Shown here one piece after another: positions 17,007-26,505 of a stretch of DNA of 64,000 nt. The notes under the pieces are model-generated. The model did not search any database. It worked only from the letters and a program-made list of their open reading frames with translations, and had not been told where the DNA came from. The position numbers and the translations under genes were made by a program. The stretch comes from Xanthomonas sp. SI. Lineage in GTDB: Bacteria > Pseudomonadota > Gammaproteobacteria > Xanthomonadales > Xanthomonadaceae. The stretch covers positions 4,464,001-4,528,000 of the forward strand of contig NZ_CP051261.1 of NCBI RefSeq assembly GCF_014236855.1, written 5' to 3'. How positions within the stretch are numbered: position 1 is the first letter of the stretch; every line of letters begins with the position of its first letter.

Positions 17007-20000
17007 CTGCGTCCTGCGCGTCCTGCGCGTCGCGCGTGCCCAGCGCGGCGAGCACCTGCGCCAGCGGCGCCGGCCGGCCCAGCAGATAGCCCTGTACCTG
17101 GTCGCAGCCGTGCGCGCGCAGCCACTGCAACTGCGCGTCGTTCTCCACGCCTTCGGCGACCACCTGCAGGCCCAGGCTGCGGCCCAGCGTCAGCAAGGCC
17201 TCGCAGATCGAGGCGTTGCGCGCATCGCGATGCACGTCGGCGACGAAGCTGCGATCGATCTTCAGCGTGTCCAATGGCAGGTCGCGCAGGTAGGCCATGC
17301 TGGAGAAGCCGGTGCCGACGTCGTCCAGCGCCACGCCCACGCCCAGCGCGCGCAGCTGCCGCAGCACGTCCAATGCCTGCTGCGGTTGCCGCATCAGGCT
17401 GCTCTCGGTCAGTTCCAGGTGCAGGCCGTCGGCAGCCAGGCCGGCCGCGGCGCAGGCCTGCGCCAGGTCCGCGACCAGGTCGCCGTCGAAGAACTGCAAC
17501 GCCGACACGTTCACCGCCACCGGCAGGTCGGCCCAGCCGTACAGCGCCAGCTGGCTACGCGCCTGCGCGGCGGCCTGCATCACCCAGCGGCCGAGCGGCA
17601 GGATCAACCCGGTGTCCTCGCACAGCTGGATGAACTGGTCGGGGGCGATGAAGCTGCCATCGTCCTGCGGCCAGCGGATCAGCGCCTCGAGCAGCCGCGG
17701 CGCGCCGGTATCGGCGCGCAGGATCGGCTGGAAATGCAGTTCGAACTCCTGCCGCGCGATCGCCTGATGGATGCGCCCGGCCAGGCGCAGGCGCTCGCCG
17801 ATGCGTGCGGACATGCTGCGCTCGAAGCGGGCGACGCTGCGCCCGTCGGCCTGCGCCGCATGCGCGGCCTGCGCGGCGCTGCCGATGGCGTCCTCGGCGC
17901 CCGCGGCGTCGTCCGGACACAGCGCCACGCCGATGTGCGCCTGCAGTTGCTGGGTGAAGGCGCCGCCCTGCACCGGCGTGGACATCGCCTCGAGCAAGGC
18001 CTGCAGCGCCTGCGGCAGCTGCTGCGGATCCAGTACCGCCAGCACGAAATCCTGCGACGGCTGGTGCGCGGTCAGGCCGAAGCGTTCGCCCAGTGCGCGC
18101 AACCGCGCCGCCACCGCGCAGCGCACCGCATCGCCGGCGGCGCGGCCCAGGGTGTCGCCGATCAGCGCCAGTCCGCGCACCTGCACGTACGCCACCGCAT
18201 AGCCCGTTTGCCCACGCGCATCCAGCGCCTCGGCCAGGGCGCGCGGATCGAGCAGCCCGGTGGTGACGTCGTGGCTGGCGCGGAATGCCAGTTCGCGCTC
18301 GTGGGCGACGCGCTCGCTGACGTCCTCGGCCAGGATCAGGCGCGCCGGCACGCCGCCGAAGTCGACGTCCGCGCTGTGCACCCGCACCGACAGCAGGCTG
18401 CCGTCCTTGCGCCGGTGGGTCCACACGCTGGGCGCGTCGAAGCCGTCGCGCGGCTTGCGTACGTCCGCCAGCAACCGTTCGGCCTCGCTGGGCGGGCGCA
18501 GGTCGAGCAGGGTCATGCCCAGGAATTCGTCGCGGCTGTAGCCGTACTGGCGGATCGCGGCCTGGTTCACTTCCAGGAAACGCAGGCTGTCCACCGCGAA
18601 CAGCCAGAACGGCAGCGGGTTGCGCTCGAACACCAGGCGGAACTGACGCTCGGCGTCGAACAGCCGCGCCTGCGCCTCGAGCCGCTCGCTGACGTCCTGC
18701 ACCGCACCGGTCATGCACAGCCCGTCGCGGCCCTGCACCCGCGCACCGCGCGCGGCCAGCCAGCGCAGGCCGCCATCGGGCGAATGCATGCGGTACACCA
18801 CGTTGTATTCGCCGTTGCCGTGCAGCGCCTCGTCGTACAGCTGCTGGACCCGCGCGCGATCGTCGTCGTGCACCAGGGCCAGGAACGCGCTCAGGGGCAT
18901 GCGCAGCTGCGGCGCCCCGAACAAGGTCCCGGTCTGTTCGGCCAGCAGCAGGTGGCGCCGGTCGGCCTCGATCCGCCAGGTGCCGATGCCGCCCATCGCG
19001 TGCGCCAGGCGCAAGTCCTCGTCGCCGCGGCGCAGGCGCTCCAGCAACTGCCGCTGGCGGCCCTCGGCACGGCGCAGGCTGCCCAGCAGGAAGGCGAAAC
19101 CGAGCAGATACAGCAGATACACCAGCGCCGCAGCGCCAGCGAACCACCACCACGGCGCCAGCGCTTCGCGCACCGCCAGCCCGGACACCGCCAGCAACGG
19201 ATAGTCGCGCCCACCGCTGACCGCCAGCATGCGTGGCTGTTGGTCGAACAGGCTGCGGTGCATGCCCAGCGCACTGCCCTGCGGCAACCCCCGCACCAGG
19301 CCCAACGGCAGCAGCACGCGGGTGCCGGTGGCGCCGGCAGCGGGACTGCTGGCCGCCAGCAGCAGGCCATGCGTATCGGTCAGCGCGACCACGCCGTCGC
19401 GGCCGGCATCGACCCCGCCGACGATGCGCTGCAATGCCGCGACCCGCCAGCTCGCCACCACCCAATCGCCCGACGCCAGCGGCAACGCGAGGCGCACCAC
19501 CGCTTCGCCGTCGGCCAGGCGTTGATACGGGCCGACGAACACCTGATCGCCATTGCGGCGCGAGCCCAGCGCCCATCCGCGCACGTTCGGATCGCCCTCC
19601 GCACCGTAGCGGCGCCGGCCCTGCGCATCCAGCAACGCAATGCCATGCAGTTCCGGATGGCGCAGCAGCACGCCGTGCAGCGATGCCTCGATCAATGCCG
19701 GCGCGCGTGCCGGCGCGTCGGCCAGCAGCGCCTGCGCGCCCATGCCTTCGCCGCGCAGCGTCTGGCTTAGGTTGTCCAGCTCAAGCTGCAGCAGACGGTC
19801 GGCACCCGTCGCCAGCGCCAGGCTCTGCCGCTGCGCGGCGGCCAGGCGGTTGTCGCGGTCCTGCACCAGCACATAGGCCAGCCCGCACACCAGCAGCAGC
19901 GCCAAGCCCAGGCCCCAGACCAGGATCGCGCGCAACGGCGCACGCAACGCGCGCCGCAGCCGCTGCCTGAAGCGGACGTCGTAGAGCTTGTCGGCGGCGG

Positions 20001-20016
20001 AGAAACGGCGCTGCAT
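16996..20016 (-). CDS. CACHE-PAS-PAS-GGDEF-EAL c-di-GMP phosphodiesterase
   Basis: A 1006-residue membrane signalling protein. Order: cytoplasmic N-terminus, membrane helix at about 30-53, a periplasmic CACHE-like sensor to about 290, a second helix (WWWFAGAAALVYLLYLLGFAF), two PAS domains (about 335-440 and 460-570), a GGDEF domain, and a C-terminal EAL domain. The GGDEF signature is degraded to PSQDF, so cyclase activity is not expected. The EAL domain keeps FQPIL, LEALIRW, the NVSALQF loop, ELTES, LDDVGTG and LKIDRSFV, so it should hydrolyse c-di-GMP. It opposes the cyclase at 14738. The ligand of the periplasmic sensor is unknown. Confidence 0.93.
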   Translation of the reverse strand: MQRRFSAADKLYDVRFRQRLRRALRAPLRAILVWGLGLALLLVCGLAYVLVQDRDNRLAAAQRQSLALATGADRLLQLELDNLSQTLRGEGMGAQALLADAPARAPALIEASLHGVLLRHPELHGIALLDAQGRRRYGAEGDPNVRGWALGSRRNGDQVFVGPYQRLADGEAVVRLALPLASGDWVVASWRVAALQRIVGGVDAGRDGVVALTDTHGLLLAASSPAAGATGTRVLLPLGLVRGLPQGSALGMHRSLFDQQPRMLAVSGGRDYPLLAVSGLAVREALAPWWWFAGAAALVYLLYLLGFAFLLGSLRRAEGRQRQLLERLRRGDEDLRLAHAMGGIGTWRIEADRRHLLLAEQTGTLFGAPQLRMPLSAFLALVHDDDRARVQQLYDEALHGNGEYNVVYRMHSPDGGLRWLAARGARVQGRDGLCMTGAVQDVSERLEAQARLFDAERQFRLVFERNPLPFWLFAVDSLRFLEVNQAAIRQYGYSRDEFLGMTLLDLRPPSEAERLLADVRKPRDGFDAPSVWTHRRKDGSLLSVRVHSADVDFGGVPARLILAEDVSERVAHERELAFRASHDVTTGLLDPRALAEALDARGQTGYAVAYVQVRGLALIGDTLGRAAGDAVRCAVAARLRALGERFGLTAHQPSQDFVLAVLDPQQLPQALQALLEAMSTPVQGGAFTQQLQAHIGVALCPDDAAGAEDAIGSAAQAAHAAQADGRSVARFERSMSARIGERLRLAGRIHQAIARQEFELHFQPILRADTGAPRLLEALIRWPQDDGSFIAPDQFIQLCEDTGLILPLGRWVMQAAAQARSQLALYGWADLPVAVNVSALQFFDGDLVADLAQACAAAGLAADGLHLELTESSLMRQPQQALDVLRQLRALGVGVALDDVGTGFSSMAYLRDLPLDTLKIDRSFVADVHRDARNASICEALLTLGRSLGLQVVAEGVENDAQLQWLRAHGCDQVQGYLLGRPAPLAQVLAALGTRDAQDAQDAVTA

Positions 20017-20163
20017 GGGTCCTGCATAGAGCGGCCCAGGCGCGGCGATCTTGACCGGACAGCAGCGTCACGCCGGATGCCGCGCGACGGATCGGCCATA
20101 CGGTTCAGCTTCGCCAGCGCGAGCGTATGCGGCAACACAAGCCCACAAACGTCGGCGACCCGC

Positions 20164-21084
20164 TCACTCCGGCCACTGCGCCAACTGCTGCGAGGCGATG
20201 CCGACGCGGCGGCAGGCGCGCTGCGCGATGCCATCGTTGAGCGCAATGCGGAACAGCGGCGCCAGCCCTCGCAGCACCCGCGACGAGGCCGCGGCCTGCG
20301 CACGTTGCAGGCGCCCGTGCCCGAGCATCGCGCTCGCCCATGGCGGCAGCAGCGCGGCGCCGGCGCCGAGGAACAGCTCGCGCGACAGGCCCGCCGCCGG
20401 CACCGGCAGGCGCAGCCCGGCCAGCACCGCGAGCACCTCGCGCGATCGCGCATCCATCAACAGCTGCGGGCGCACCTGCGCGAAGTACTCCAGCACCTCG
20501 CGCTCGCTGGCCGGCACCGCCTGCGCGCCCAGCGCCTCGGCCACGCGCCGGCCCTCGGCGTAGTAGCGATCGGCGATGGCGACCGGCACCGCGCGGCAGT
20601 AGCGGCGATAGCCCTGCAGGAAGCCGTAGGCCTCGGTGACGTGGACCCAGGTCAGCAGCGCCGGATCGTCGGCGGCATAGGCGCGGCCGTCGGGCGTGTG
20701 GCCGCGGATCCGCGCGTGGATGCTGCGCACGCGCGCGATCAGGCGCTGCGCTTCGGCCACCGGCGCATAGCTGGTGGCGGCGACGAACTGGGTGGTGCGG
20801 CGCAGGCGCCCGACCAGATCCTCGCGGAAGTTGGAATGGTCGTAGACGCCGGCCAGCGCCAGCGGATGCAGGGTCTGCAGCAGCAGCGCGCACAGGCCGC
20901 CGGCGAGCATGCCGGGGAATTCGGCATGGATGCGCCAGGTGACGCTGTCGGGGCCGAACAGGCCGGCATCGCCGAGCGGCTGGTCGTAGTCGATCCCGCC
21001 CTGGCCACGCGGGAACACGTCCAGCACCCAGTTGCGGATCCGGGCGGCGGCGGGAGCGGTGAGGGTACGCAGCATGGCACTCAT
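20164..21084 (-). CDS. Oxygenase MpaB-family protein (DUF2236)
   Basis: A 306-residue member of the DUF2236/latex-clearing-protein-related MpaB family. Recognisable features are GDAGLFGPDSVTWRIHAEF, LLLQTLHPLALAGVYDHSNF and the conserved LLTWVHVTEAYGFLQGYR, whose histidines probably bind iron or heme. Relatives include rubber oxygenase Lcp and fungal MpaB; the bacterial role is unsettled. The ATG at 21084 is preferred over upstream and downstream alternatives (21123, 21075). It is divergent from the small membrane-protein gene at 21309. Confidence 0.82.
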   Translation of the reverse strand: MSAMLRTLTAPAAARIRNWVLDVFPRGQGGIDYDQPLGDAGLFGPDSVTWRIHAEFPGMLAGGLCALLLQTLHPLALAGVYDHSNFREDLVGRLRRTTQFVAATSYAPVAEAQRLIARVRSIHARIRGHTPDGRAYAADDPALLTWVHVTEAYGFLQGYRRYCRAVPVAIADRYYAEGRRVAEALGAQAVPASEREVLEYFAQVRPQLLMDARSREVLAVLAGLRLPVPAAGLSRELFLGAGAALLPPWASAMLGHGRLQRAQAAASSRVLRGLAPLFRIALNDGIAQRACRRVGIASQQLAQWPE

Positions 21085-21308
21085 CGCCGCATGGTAGCGG
21101 GCGGCGATGCATGCGCCGTGCAAACCGCTGCGCGCATGCTTGGCGACGGCACCCAGGGTTTCGGGGCGCGAACGCGCGTCTCCGCATCGCCGCGTGCGGC
21201 CTTCATGTGCGCCTGCAACATGCCGATCCCGGCCACTGTGCTAGAAAGAAGCTGCTTCAAGATCACCGAGACACCGCCGTCCGCCACCGCATCTGCAGGG
21301 AGCCTGTC

Positions 21309-21926
21309 ATGATCGCTTTGTTCAAGGGGTTGGGGTTGTTGCTGGAGGACAACGCGCTGCACCAGCGCTCGTTCCCGGAACAGGTCGCGCATTGGCAGCA
21401 CAAGAGCGAGGCGCAGCTGCGCTCGGAAGTGGATCTGCTGGCCAAGGCCAAGCAGCAGTGGCTGGTGGTTTCGATCATCGGCTGGCAGGCGATCTCGCTG
21501 ATCATCCTCGGCGTGATCACCAACCAGTTGTGGCAGCACGACTATCACCTGACCTTCTCGCGCATCGTCATCGTGGTCAGTTCCTGGGTCGCGATCCTGT
21601 TCGTGATCTGGTTCATCGCCAACATGTTCGACCGCACCGCCGGCTTCGAGCGCTGGCTCACCGCCTTCAACAGCCGTGAACCGTTGTCGGCCGACGCCGA
21701 TACCGTGGAGTGCGTCGCCGACGCGCTGAACATGGCGCGCAAGTATCCGGAAATCCTCGAGTACAAGCGCGAGGTGGTGGCCAACCGCGAACTGCGCCAC
21801 GAGGACATCCGCATCATGCGCGAGATGGGCCGCATCCGCCTGCATGCCGAACTGGTCGCCGCACTGATCCAGTTCGAGGGCGTGCCGCCTGGCGGCCAGA
21901 ACGGCGTGCTCCGCGTCGCCGGCTGA
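21309..21926 (+). CDS. Two-helix membrane protein of unknown function
   Basis: A 205-residue protein I do not recognise. It has a charged amphipathic N-terminus (residues 1-45, possibly coiled coil), two close membrane helices (WLVVSIIGWQAISLIILGVI and IVIVVSSWVAILFVIWFIA, about 50-105), and a polar alpha-helical C-terminal domain rich in Glu and Arg. It ends NGVLRVAG. An ordinary G+C codon pattern and a good start at 21309 support a real gene. No partner gene is obvious; it is divergent from the MpaB-like gene. Confidence 0.8.
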   Translation: MIALFKGLGLLLEDNALHQRSFPEQVAHWQHKSEAQLRSEVDLLAKAKQQWLVVSIIGWQAISLIILGVITNQLWQHDYHLTFSRIVIVVSSWVAILFVIWFIANMFDRTAGFERWLTAFNSREPLSADADTVECVADALNMARKYPEILEYKREVVANRELRHEDIRIMREMGRIRLHAELVAALIQFEGVPPGGQNGVLRVAG

Positions 21927-22390
21927 GTTGGTGGCGCGTGGCGCGCGCCTGAATACAGCACGCGCTTTGCATCGACATCGGCGACAGGCGCGACAGTGCC
22001 TGCCGCCGTAGTGGCCACCGCCGCGCCCTGACGCCGTCTGGACAACTCGCCGCCGCATCCCACCGCGACGCACGCAGCGCCGACATCGGCGTTGCAGTGC
22101 CTCAGCGCCGGCGTCATCCGCGCTGGAGCGCAGTCGCTTTCCTAGCGACAGTTCGGCGTTGCCTATCGACAGCGGCGCCCTGGATGCGCACCGCTGGCGC
22201 AAGTGCCGACCCGGACTTATCGAGGGCCGCCACTGCGGCAAACGCCCTCGCTTGCCCGATCGCCTGCGTGCCCCTGCCGCAGCTTGACTGTGCCCGGCGA
22301 ATACCCGCCGCCGCCGACCAGGTCTTCGCAATCGCCACATCGCGAAATATAATCATTCTCGATTAGCCCCTTCCCCACCCCACGGTCTCG
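21927..22390. other. Gene-free 464-bp spacer upstream of the TonB receptor
   Basis: No open frame with normal codon use was found. The only clear feature is the Fur-box-like sequence at its right end, just before the TonB-dependent receptor. The remainder may hold a long 5' leader. Confidence 0.5.
22342..22360 (+). promoter_or_regulatory. Fur-box-like operator
   Basis: The 19-mer around ATAATCATT matches the classic Fur consensus (GATAATGATAATCATTATC) at about 14 of 19 positions. It lies 30 bp upstream of the receptor start. Its A/T richness stands out from the surrounding sequence. It predicts iron repression of the receptor. Confidence 0.65.
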
Positions 22391-24484
22391 ATGAAACTGC
22401 ACCCCCTCCCGCTCGCCTGCCTGCTCGGCATGGCGGCTTCCCCGGCTGCGCGCGCGGCCGATACCGCCGATACCGCGCAGGCCACCGCACTGCCGGCGGT
22501 GCAGGTCCGCGCCGAGGCGGCCGACACCGGCTTCCGCAGCACCAAGCCCGCGCAGTCCGACAAGTCGGATACGCCGCTGGCGCAGACGCCGTTCTCGATC
22601 ACCGTGGTGCCGCGCGCGCTGCTGGACAGCCAGCAGGCGCAGACCCTGGCCGATGCCTTGCACAACGTCTCCGGCGTGGTCGCCAACACCTATGGCCGGC
22701 GCGGCTGGGACGACCTGATCATCCGCGGCCAGACCGCGTCCGACTCGCTGTTCGTCGACGGCCTGCGCACCGCCTCCAACAACCGCGTCGCCGAACAGCT
22801 GTTCGGCATGCAGCAGGTGGAAGTGCTGAAGGGCCCGGCCTCGCTGCTGTACGGCCAGGTGCTGCCGGGCGGGCTGGTCAACCTGGTCAGCAAGCGGCCC
22901 GAACCGGCGCCGCTGCGCCGCGCCGAACTGGGCGTCGGCAGCGACGGCCTGCGCGAGGGCAGCTTCGACCTCAACCAGCCGCTGTCGGCCAACGGCAAGG
23001 TCGCGCTGCGGCTCAATGGCCTGGCGATGAATTCCGACGATCCCACCGACCACGTGTATTTCCGCAGCCGCTGGATCGCCCCGTCGCTGTCGCTGGACCT
23101 GGGCGAACGCACCGACTTCGTGCTCCTCACCAGTTACCAGGAACGCGACTACATCCGCCAGCAGGGCCTGCCCTGGGAAGGCAGCGCCGAGGCCAATCCG
23201 AACGGCAGGATCGCTCGCTCGCTGTTCACCGGCGAACCCACCCAGCCGCCGTACCACAGCCACCAGAGCCGCATCGGCTACGTGCTGGAGCATCGCTTCG
23301 ACAACGGCTGGACCCTGCACCACGCGGCACGCTGGCAGGCATTCGGGTTGGACGGCTTCATCATCGCCAACAACGGCCTGGCCGCCGACCTGCGCACGCT
23401 GCGCCGTACCGCCACCGACCAACACTTCGACGGACGCACCTGGGTACAGGACACCTACCTGCAGCGCGGCTTCGCCACCGGCGCCTGGCAGCACACGCTG
23501 ACCGCCGGCGTGGACGCGTTCAAGACCTGGGAATGGAACGTGCAGTCCACCTGCCGGGTCGGCACGCTGGACGTGTACGCGCCGGTCTATGGCGGCGCGG
23601 TCACCTGCCCGGCCACGCCCAGCCGCGACAACCTCAGCGTGGTCACCTCCGGCGGCCTGTATCTGCGCGACCGCATCCAGTTCACGCCCGACTGGCAGCT
23701 GCTGCTGGGCATGCGCCACGACCGCAGCCGCAACCTCAGCGAGGACCACCTCACCGACACCAACACGCGCAACGATGCCAGCGCCACCACCGGCTCGGCC
23801 GCGCTGATGTTCGATGCCGGCGGCGGGCTGCACCCCTATGCCAGCGTCGCCACCTCGTTCTATCCCAACGTCGGCACCGACGCGCAGGGCGCGCAGTTCG
23901 ATCCCGAGCGCGGCCGCCAGGTGGAGCTGGGGCTGAAGATGGAACTGGACGCGGGCACCAGCCTGAGCATGGCCCTGTACGACCTGCGCCGGCGCAACGT
24001 GCTGCAGAGCGATCCGTTCAACGACGGCTACAGCATCGCGGTCGGCGAGCAGCGCAGCCGTGGCGTGGAACTCAATGCCGCCGCCGACCTGGGCAGCGGC
24101 GTCAGCCTGTTCGCCGGCTACGCCTACACCGACGCGGTAGTCACCGACGATGGCGAACAGAGCGTCACCACCGTCGGCGACCGTCTGTACAACGTGCCCA
24201 AGCACAGCGGCTCGCTGTGGCTGCAGTACGCGCCGCACGGCGTGGACGACGGCTGGACGTTCAGCGGCGGCGCGCGCGCCGAAGGCGAGAAGACCGCCTA
24301 CGGCCATCGCATTCCCGGCTATGCGGTGTTCGACGCCGGACTCGCCTACCGCCAAGGCCATTGGCGTTACGCCTTGAACCTGAAGAACGCGTTCGATCGC
24401 GACTACTTCGCCGGCGGCCTGCAGCGCGCAGTGGCACTGGGCGATCCGCGCACGCTGCTGTTCTCGGTGGGCGTGGATTACTGA
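22391..24484 (+). CDS. TonB-dependent siderophore receptor
   Basis: A 697-residue outer-membrane receptor. It has a signal peptide (about residues 1-22, cleaved after ARA), a plug domain (TPFSITVVPRALLDSQQAQT through VEVLKGPASLLYGQVLPGGL, about 60-170) and a 22-strand barrel. The C-terminus ends in the aromatic LFSVGVDY typical of these porins. There is no N-terminal signalling (STN) domain, so it does not work with an anti-sigma system. The barrel resembles FhuA/FpvA-type ferric-siderophore receptors. The Fur-box-like element upstream supports iron regulation. The ligand is not determined. No siderophore synthesis or ABC genes are adjacent. Confidence 0.93.
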   Translation: MKLHPLPLACLLGMAASPAARAADTADTAQATALPAVQVRAEAADTGFRSTKPAQSDKSDTPLAQTPFSITVVPRALLDSQQAQTLADALHNVSGVVANTYGRRGWDDLIIRGQTASDSLFVDGLRTASNNRVAEQLFGMQQVEVLKGPASLLYGQVLPGGLVNLVSKRPEPAPLRRAELGVGSDGLREGSFDLNQPLSANGKVALRLNGLAMNSDDPTDHVYFRSRWIAPSLSLDLGERTDFVLLTSYQERDYIRQQGLPWEGSAEANPNGRIARSLFTGEPTQPPYHSHQSRIGYVLEHRFDNGWTLHHAARWQAFGLDGFIIANNGLAADLRTLRRTATDQHFDGRTWVQDTYLQRGFATGAWQHTLTAGVDAFKTWEWNVQSTCRVGTLDVYAPVYGGAVTCPATPSRDNLSVVTSGGLYLRDRIQFTPDWQLLLGMRHDRSRNLSEDHLTDTNTRNDASATTGSAALMFDAGGGLHPYASVATSFYPNVGTDAQGAQFDPERGRQVELGLKMELDAGTSLSMALYDLRRRNVLQSDPFNDGYSIAVGEQRSRGVELNAAADLGSGVSLFAGYAYTDAVVTDDGEQSVTTVGDRLYNVPKHSGSLWLQYAPHGVDDGWTFSGGARAEGEKTAYGHRIPGYAVFDAGLAYRQGHWRYALNLKNAFDRDYFAGGLQRAVALGDPRTLLFSVGVDY

Positions 24485-24534
24485 GCTACCGAGCGCGTGC
24501 TGCTCTTGGCAGGAAGTGCAGCGGCCCGGCGGCG

Positions 24535-25222
24535 TGTCGCGGCTGAAGCCGCTCCCGCAGTCCACCCGGCGAGTCGGTTGCGAGCTCCCTGTAGAAGCGG
24601 CTTCAGCCGCGACGAACGAAGCCATCCAGCTATCCGGCTTCGGAAACAGTCGGGACTGAAGTCCCTCCCACAGTGCACCCAGCCGGCTGGCCGCAAGCCC
24701 CTTGTGGGAGCGACTTCAGTCGCGACGAGCGGAGCTGTCCGGTTGCCGGGGCTTCAGAAGCGATCGCGACAGATGGACCGAGGAAAGGTCCGGGTATCGC
24801 AGCGACTTAGGCAACCTGTCGCGGCTGAAGCCGCTCCTACAGTGCACCCGGCGAGTCGGCAGCAAGCTCCTGTAGGAGCGGCTTCAGCCGCGACGAGCGA
24901 AGGCAATCTGTTATCCGGCTTCGGAAACAGTCAGGACTGAAGTCCCTCCCACAGTGCACCCAGCCGGCTCGCCGCAAGCCCCTTGTGGGAGCGACTTCAG
25001 TCGCGACGAGCGGAGCTGTCCGGTTGCTGGGCTTCAGAAGCGACCGCGACAGATGGGCCGAGGAAGGGGCCGGGTATCGCAGCGGCTTCCTTCGGCGACC
25101 TGTCGCGGCTGAAGCCGCTCCTACAGTTCATCTGGCGAGTCGGTAACGAGCCCCCTGTAGGAGCGGCTTCAGCCGCGACGAACGAAGCCATCCAGCTATC
25201 CGGCCTCGGAAACAGTCGGAAC
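24535..25222. repeat. Tandem array of compound palindromic repeats, period about 283 bp
   Basis: Three tandem copies of one long compound unit start at about 24535, 24817 and 25101; the third is partial. Each unit carries palindromic cores of three kinds: reverse and forward GGAGCGGCTTCAGCCGC, a GGGACTGAAGTCCCTCC copy, and a GGAGCGACTTCAGTCGC copy. The linking text, such as CATCCAGCTATCCGGC and GACAGATGG, is repeated too. No gene is seen in 24485-25290. The array separates the TonB receptor from the lipoprotein gene. Confidence 0.85.
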
Positions 25223-25290
25223 TGATGCGCGGACTCTGATCGGCGACGGTATCGGTAACTAGGTCCCAATCCCTCGACGCCAATCGCCCC

Positions 25291-25695
25291 TCAGCCCTGC
25301 GCGCACGGCTGCGGCGCAGCCGATATCTCGGGCGCGACGCATTGGCCGAAGTCGCGCGGCAGGCCGCCGATCTCGCGGCGCTGGCCGACCTGCAGGTCGA
25401 ACTCCTGCAGCATGCGCGGTTCGCACGCCGCCGCCGCTGCATTGCCGGCGACCGCGGCCGACGCCGCGCAGGCGGCATAGACCTGGTAGTGGCAGCGCCC
25501 GCTGCGGCTGTCCATGCAGCGGAACGTGGCCAGTCCGCCGCGGTAGCTGGTACGGCTGAAGATCACCGCGGACCCGCGCTCGCTGCTATGCACCACCGTC
25601 TCGCGGTGGGCGTCGGTGGACAGGTCGAAGGTGGCGTGGCCCTGGCATCCGACGATGCCGAGCAGGCACGACCACAGCGCGGAGAGCAGACGCAT
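25291..25695 (-). CDS. Small secreted protein or lipoprotein, function unknown
   Basis: A 134-residue protein with a short hydrophobic leader (MRLLSALWSCLLGIVGC) that ends in a lipobox-like IVGC, giving Cys17 as a possible acylation site. The mature part has seven or so cysteines (CMDSRSGRC, AACAASAA, AACEPRM, GQCVAPE, PQPC), so disulfide bonding is likely. I do not recognise the family. The gene lies downstream of, and on the same strand as, the LytS/LytTR pair, 42 bp after it, and may be co-transcribed with it. Its 3' end abuts the repeat array. Confidence 0.75.
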   Translation of the reverse strand: MRLLSALWSCLLGIVGCQGHATFDLSTDAHRETVVHSSERGSAVIFSRTSYRGGLATFRCMDSRSGRCHYQVYAACAASAAVAGNAAAAACEPRMLQEFDLQVGQRREIGGLPRDFGQCVAPEISAAPQPCAQG

Positions 25696-25737
25696 GGCGA
25701 ATTCCTTGTTCCAGTGCGGAGATGCGGGAGGCGGCGC

Positions 25738-26505
25738 TTACATGCCGCGAAACAGACTCATGTACGGCAAGCTGACGGTCAGCACTTCGTCGCGGTGGCG
25801 CAGCTTCATCCGGCCCTTGCCGGTGTCGTCGCGGACCACCGAGGCCACCGCCTTCAGATTGACGATGGTGGAACGGTGGATCTGCCGGAACGCGGCCGGA
25901 TCCAGCACGTCCAGCAGCTCGCGCAGCGGCGTGCGCAGCAGCGCTTCGCCGTCGCGGGTCAGCACCGTGGTGTATTTGTTGTCGGCCTGGAAATAGATCA
26001 CGTCGTCGAGCAGGATCAGCCGCGTCTCGCGGCCGCTGTTGGCGGTGATCCAGGCCAGCGGCGGCGGCGCGGCGGGCGATGGCGGGCGCTGTCCCAGGCG
26101 TTGCAGCAGCGCATCCAGCACCGCCACGTCCGGCCCCTGCGCGGCGCGGGCCTGCAGCCGCTGCACGGTCGCCTGCAGGCGCTCGCGCACGATCGGCTTG
26201 AGCAGGTAGTCCACCGCGCCCTGCTCGAACGCATCGATCGCGTACTGGTCGTAGGCGGTGACGAACACCACCTGCGTGCGCGGGCTCAATTCGCCCAGCG
26301 CGCGCGCCACCTCGATGCCGCTCAGGCCGGGCATGCGGATGTCCAGGAAGGCCACGTCCGGCTGGTGCTCGGCCAGTCGCTCCAGCGCACTGGCGCCGTC
26401 CTCGCATTCGGCGACGATGCGCAGCTGCGGCCAGACCTCGCCGAGTAGCCCGACCAATGCGGTGCGCAGCAGTTCCTCGTCTTCGGCGATGACGGCATCA
26501 ACCAT
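25738..26505 (-). CDS. LytTR-family response regulator
   Basis: A 255-residue response regulator. The receiver domain covers residues 1-120 with acidic pocket AEDEE and phospho-acceptor Asp55 (FLDIRMPG), plus the switch region FVTAYD and the invariant LLKP lysine. A Pro/Ala linker leads to a LytTR DNA-binding domain (about 150-255) with IYFQADNKYTTVLTRDGE and the conserved FRQIHRSTIVNLKAV. The ATG at 26505 overlaps the stop of the upstream kinase by eight bases. It acts with that kinase. The direct target is unknown. Confidence 0.93.
   Translation of the reverse strand: MVDAVIAEDEELLRTALVGLLGEVWPQLRIVAECEDGASALERLAEHQPDVAFLDIRMPGLSGIEVARALGELSPRTQVVFVTAYDQYAIDAFEQGAVDYLLKPIVRERLQATVQRLQARAAQGPDVAVLDALLQRLGQRPPSPAAPPPLAWITANSGRETRLILLDDVIYFQADNKYTTVLTRDGEALLRTPLRELLDVLDPAAFRQIHRSTIVNLKAVASVVRDDTGKGRMKLRHRDEVLTVSLPYMSLFRGM

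Noticed and set aside
16444..19770. A 1108-codon plus-strand frame opposite the EAL gene
   Set aside because: It overlaps a phosphodiesterase with full domain evidence on the other strand, and no domain is recognisable in it.
24535..25222. CRISPR array
   Set aside because: Repeats are palindromic, of unequal spacing and the linkers are themselves repeated; there are no unique spacers and no cas genes.
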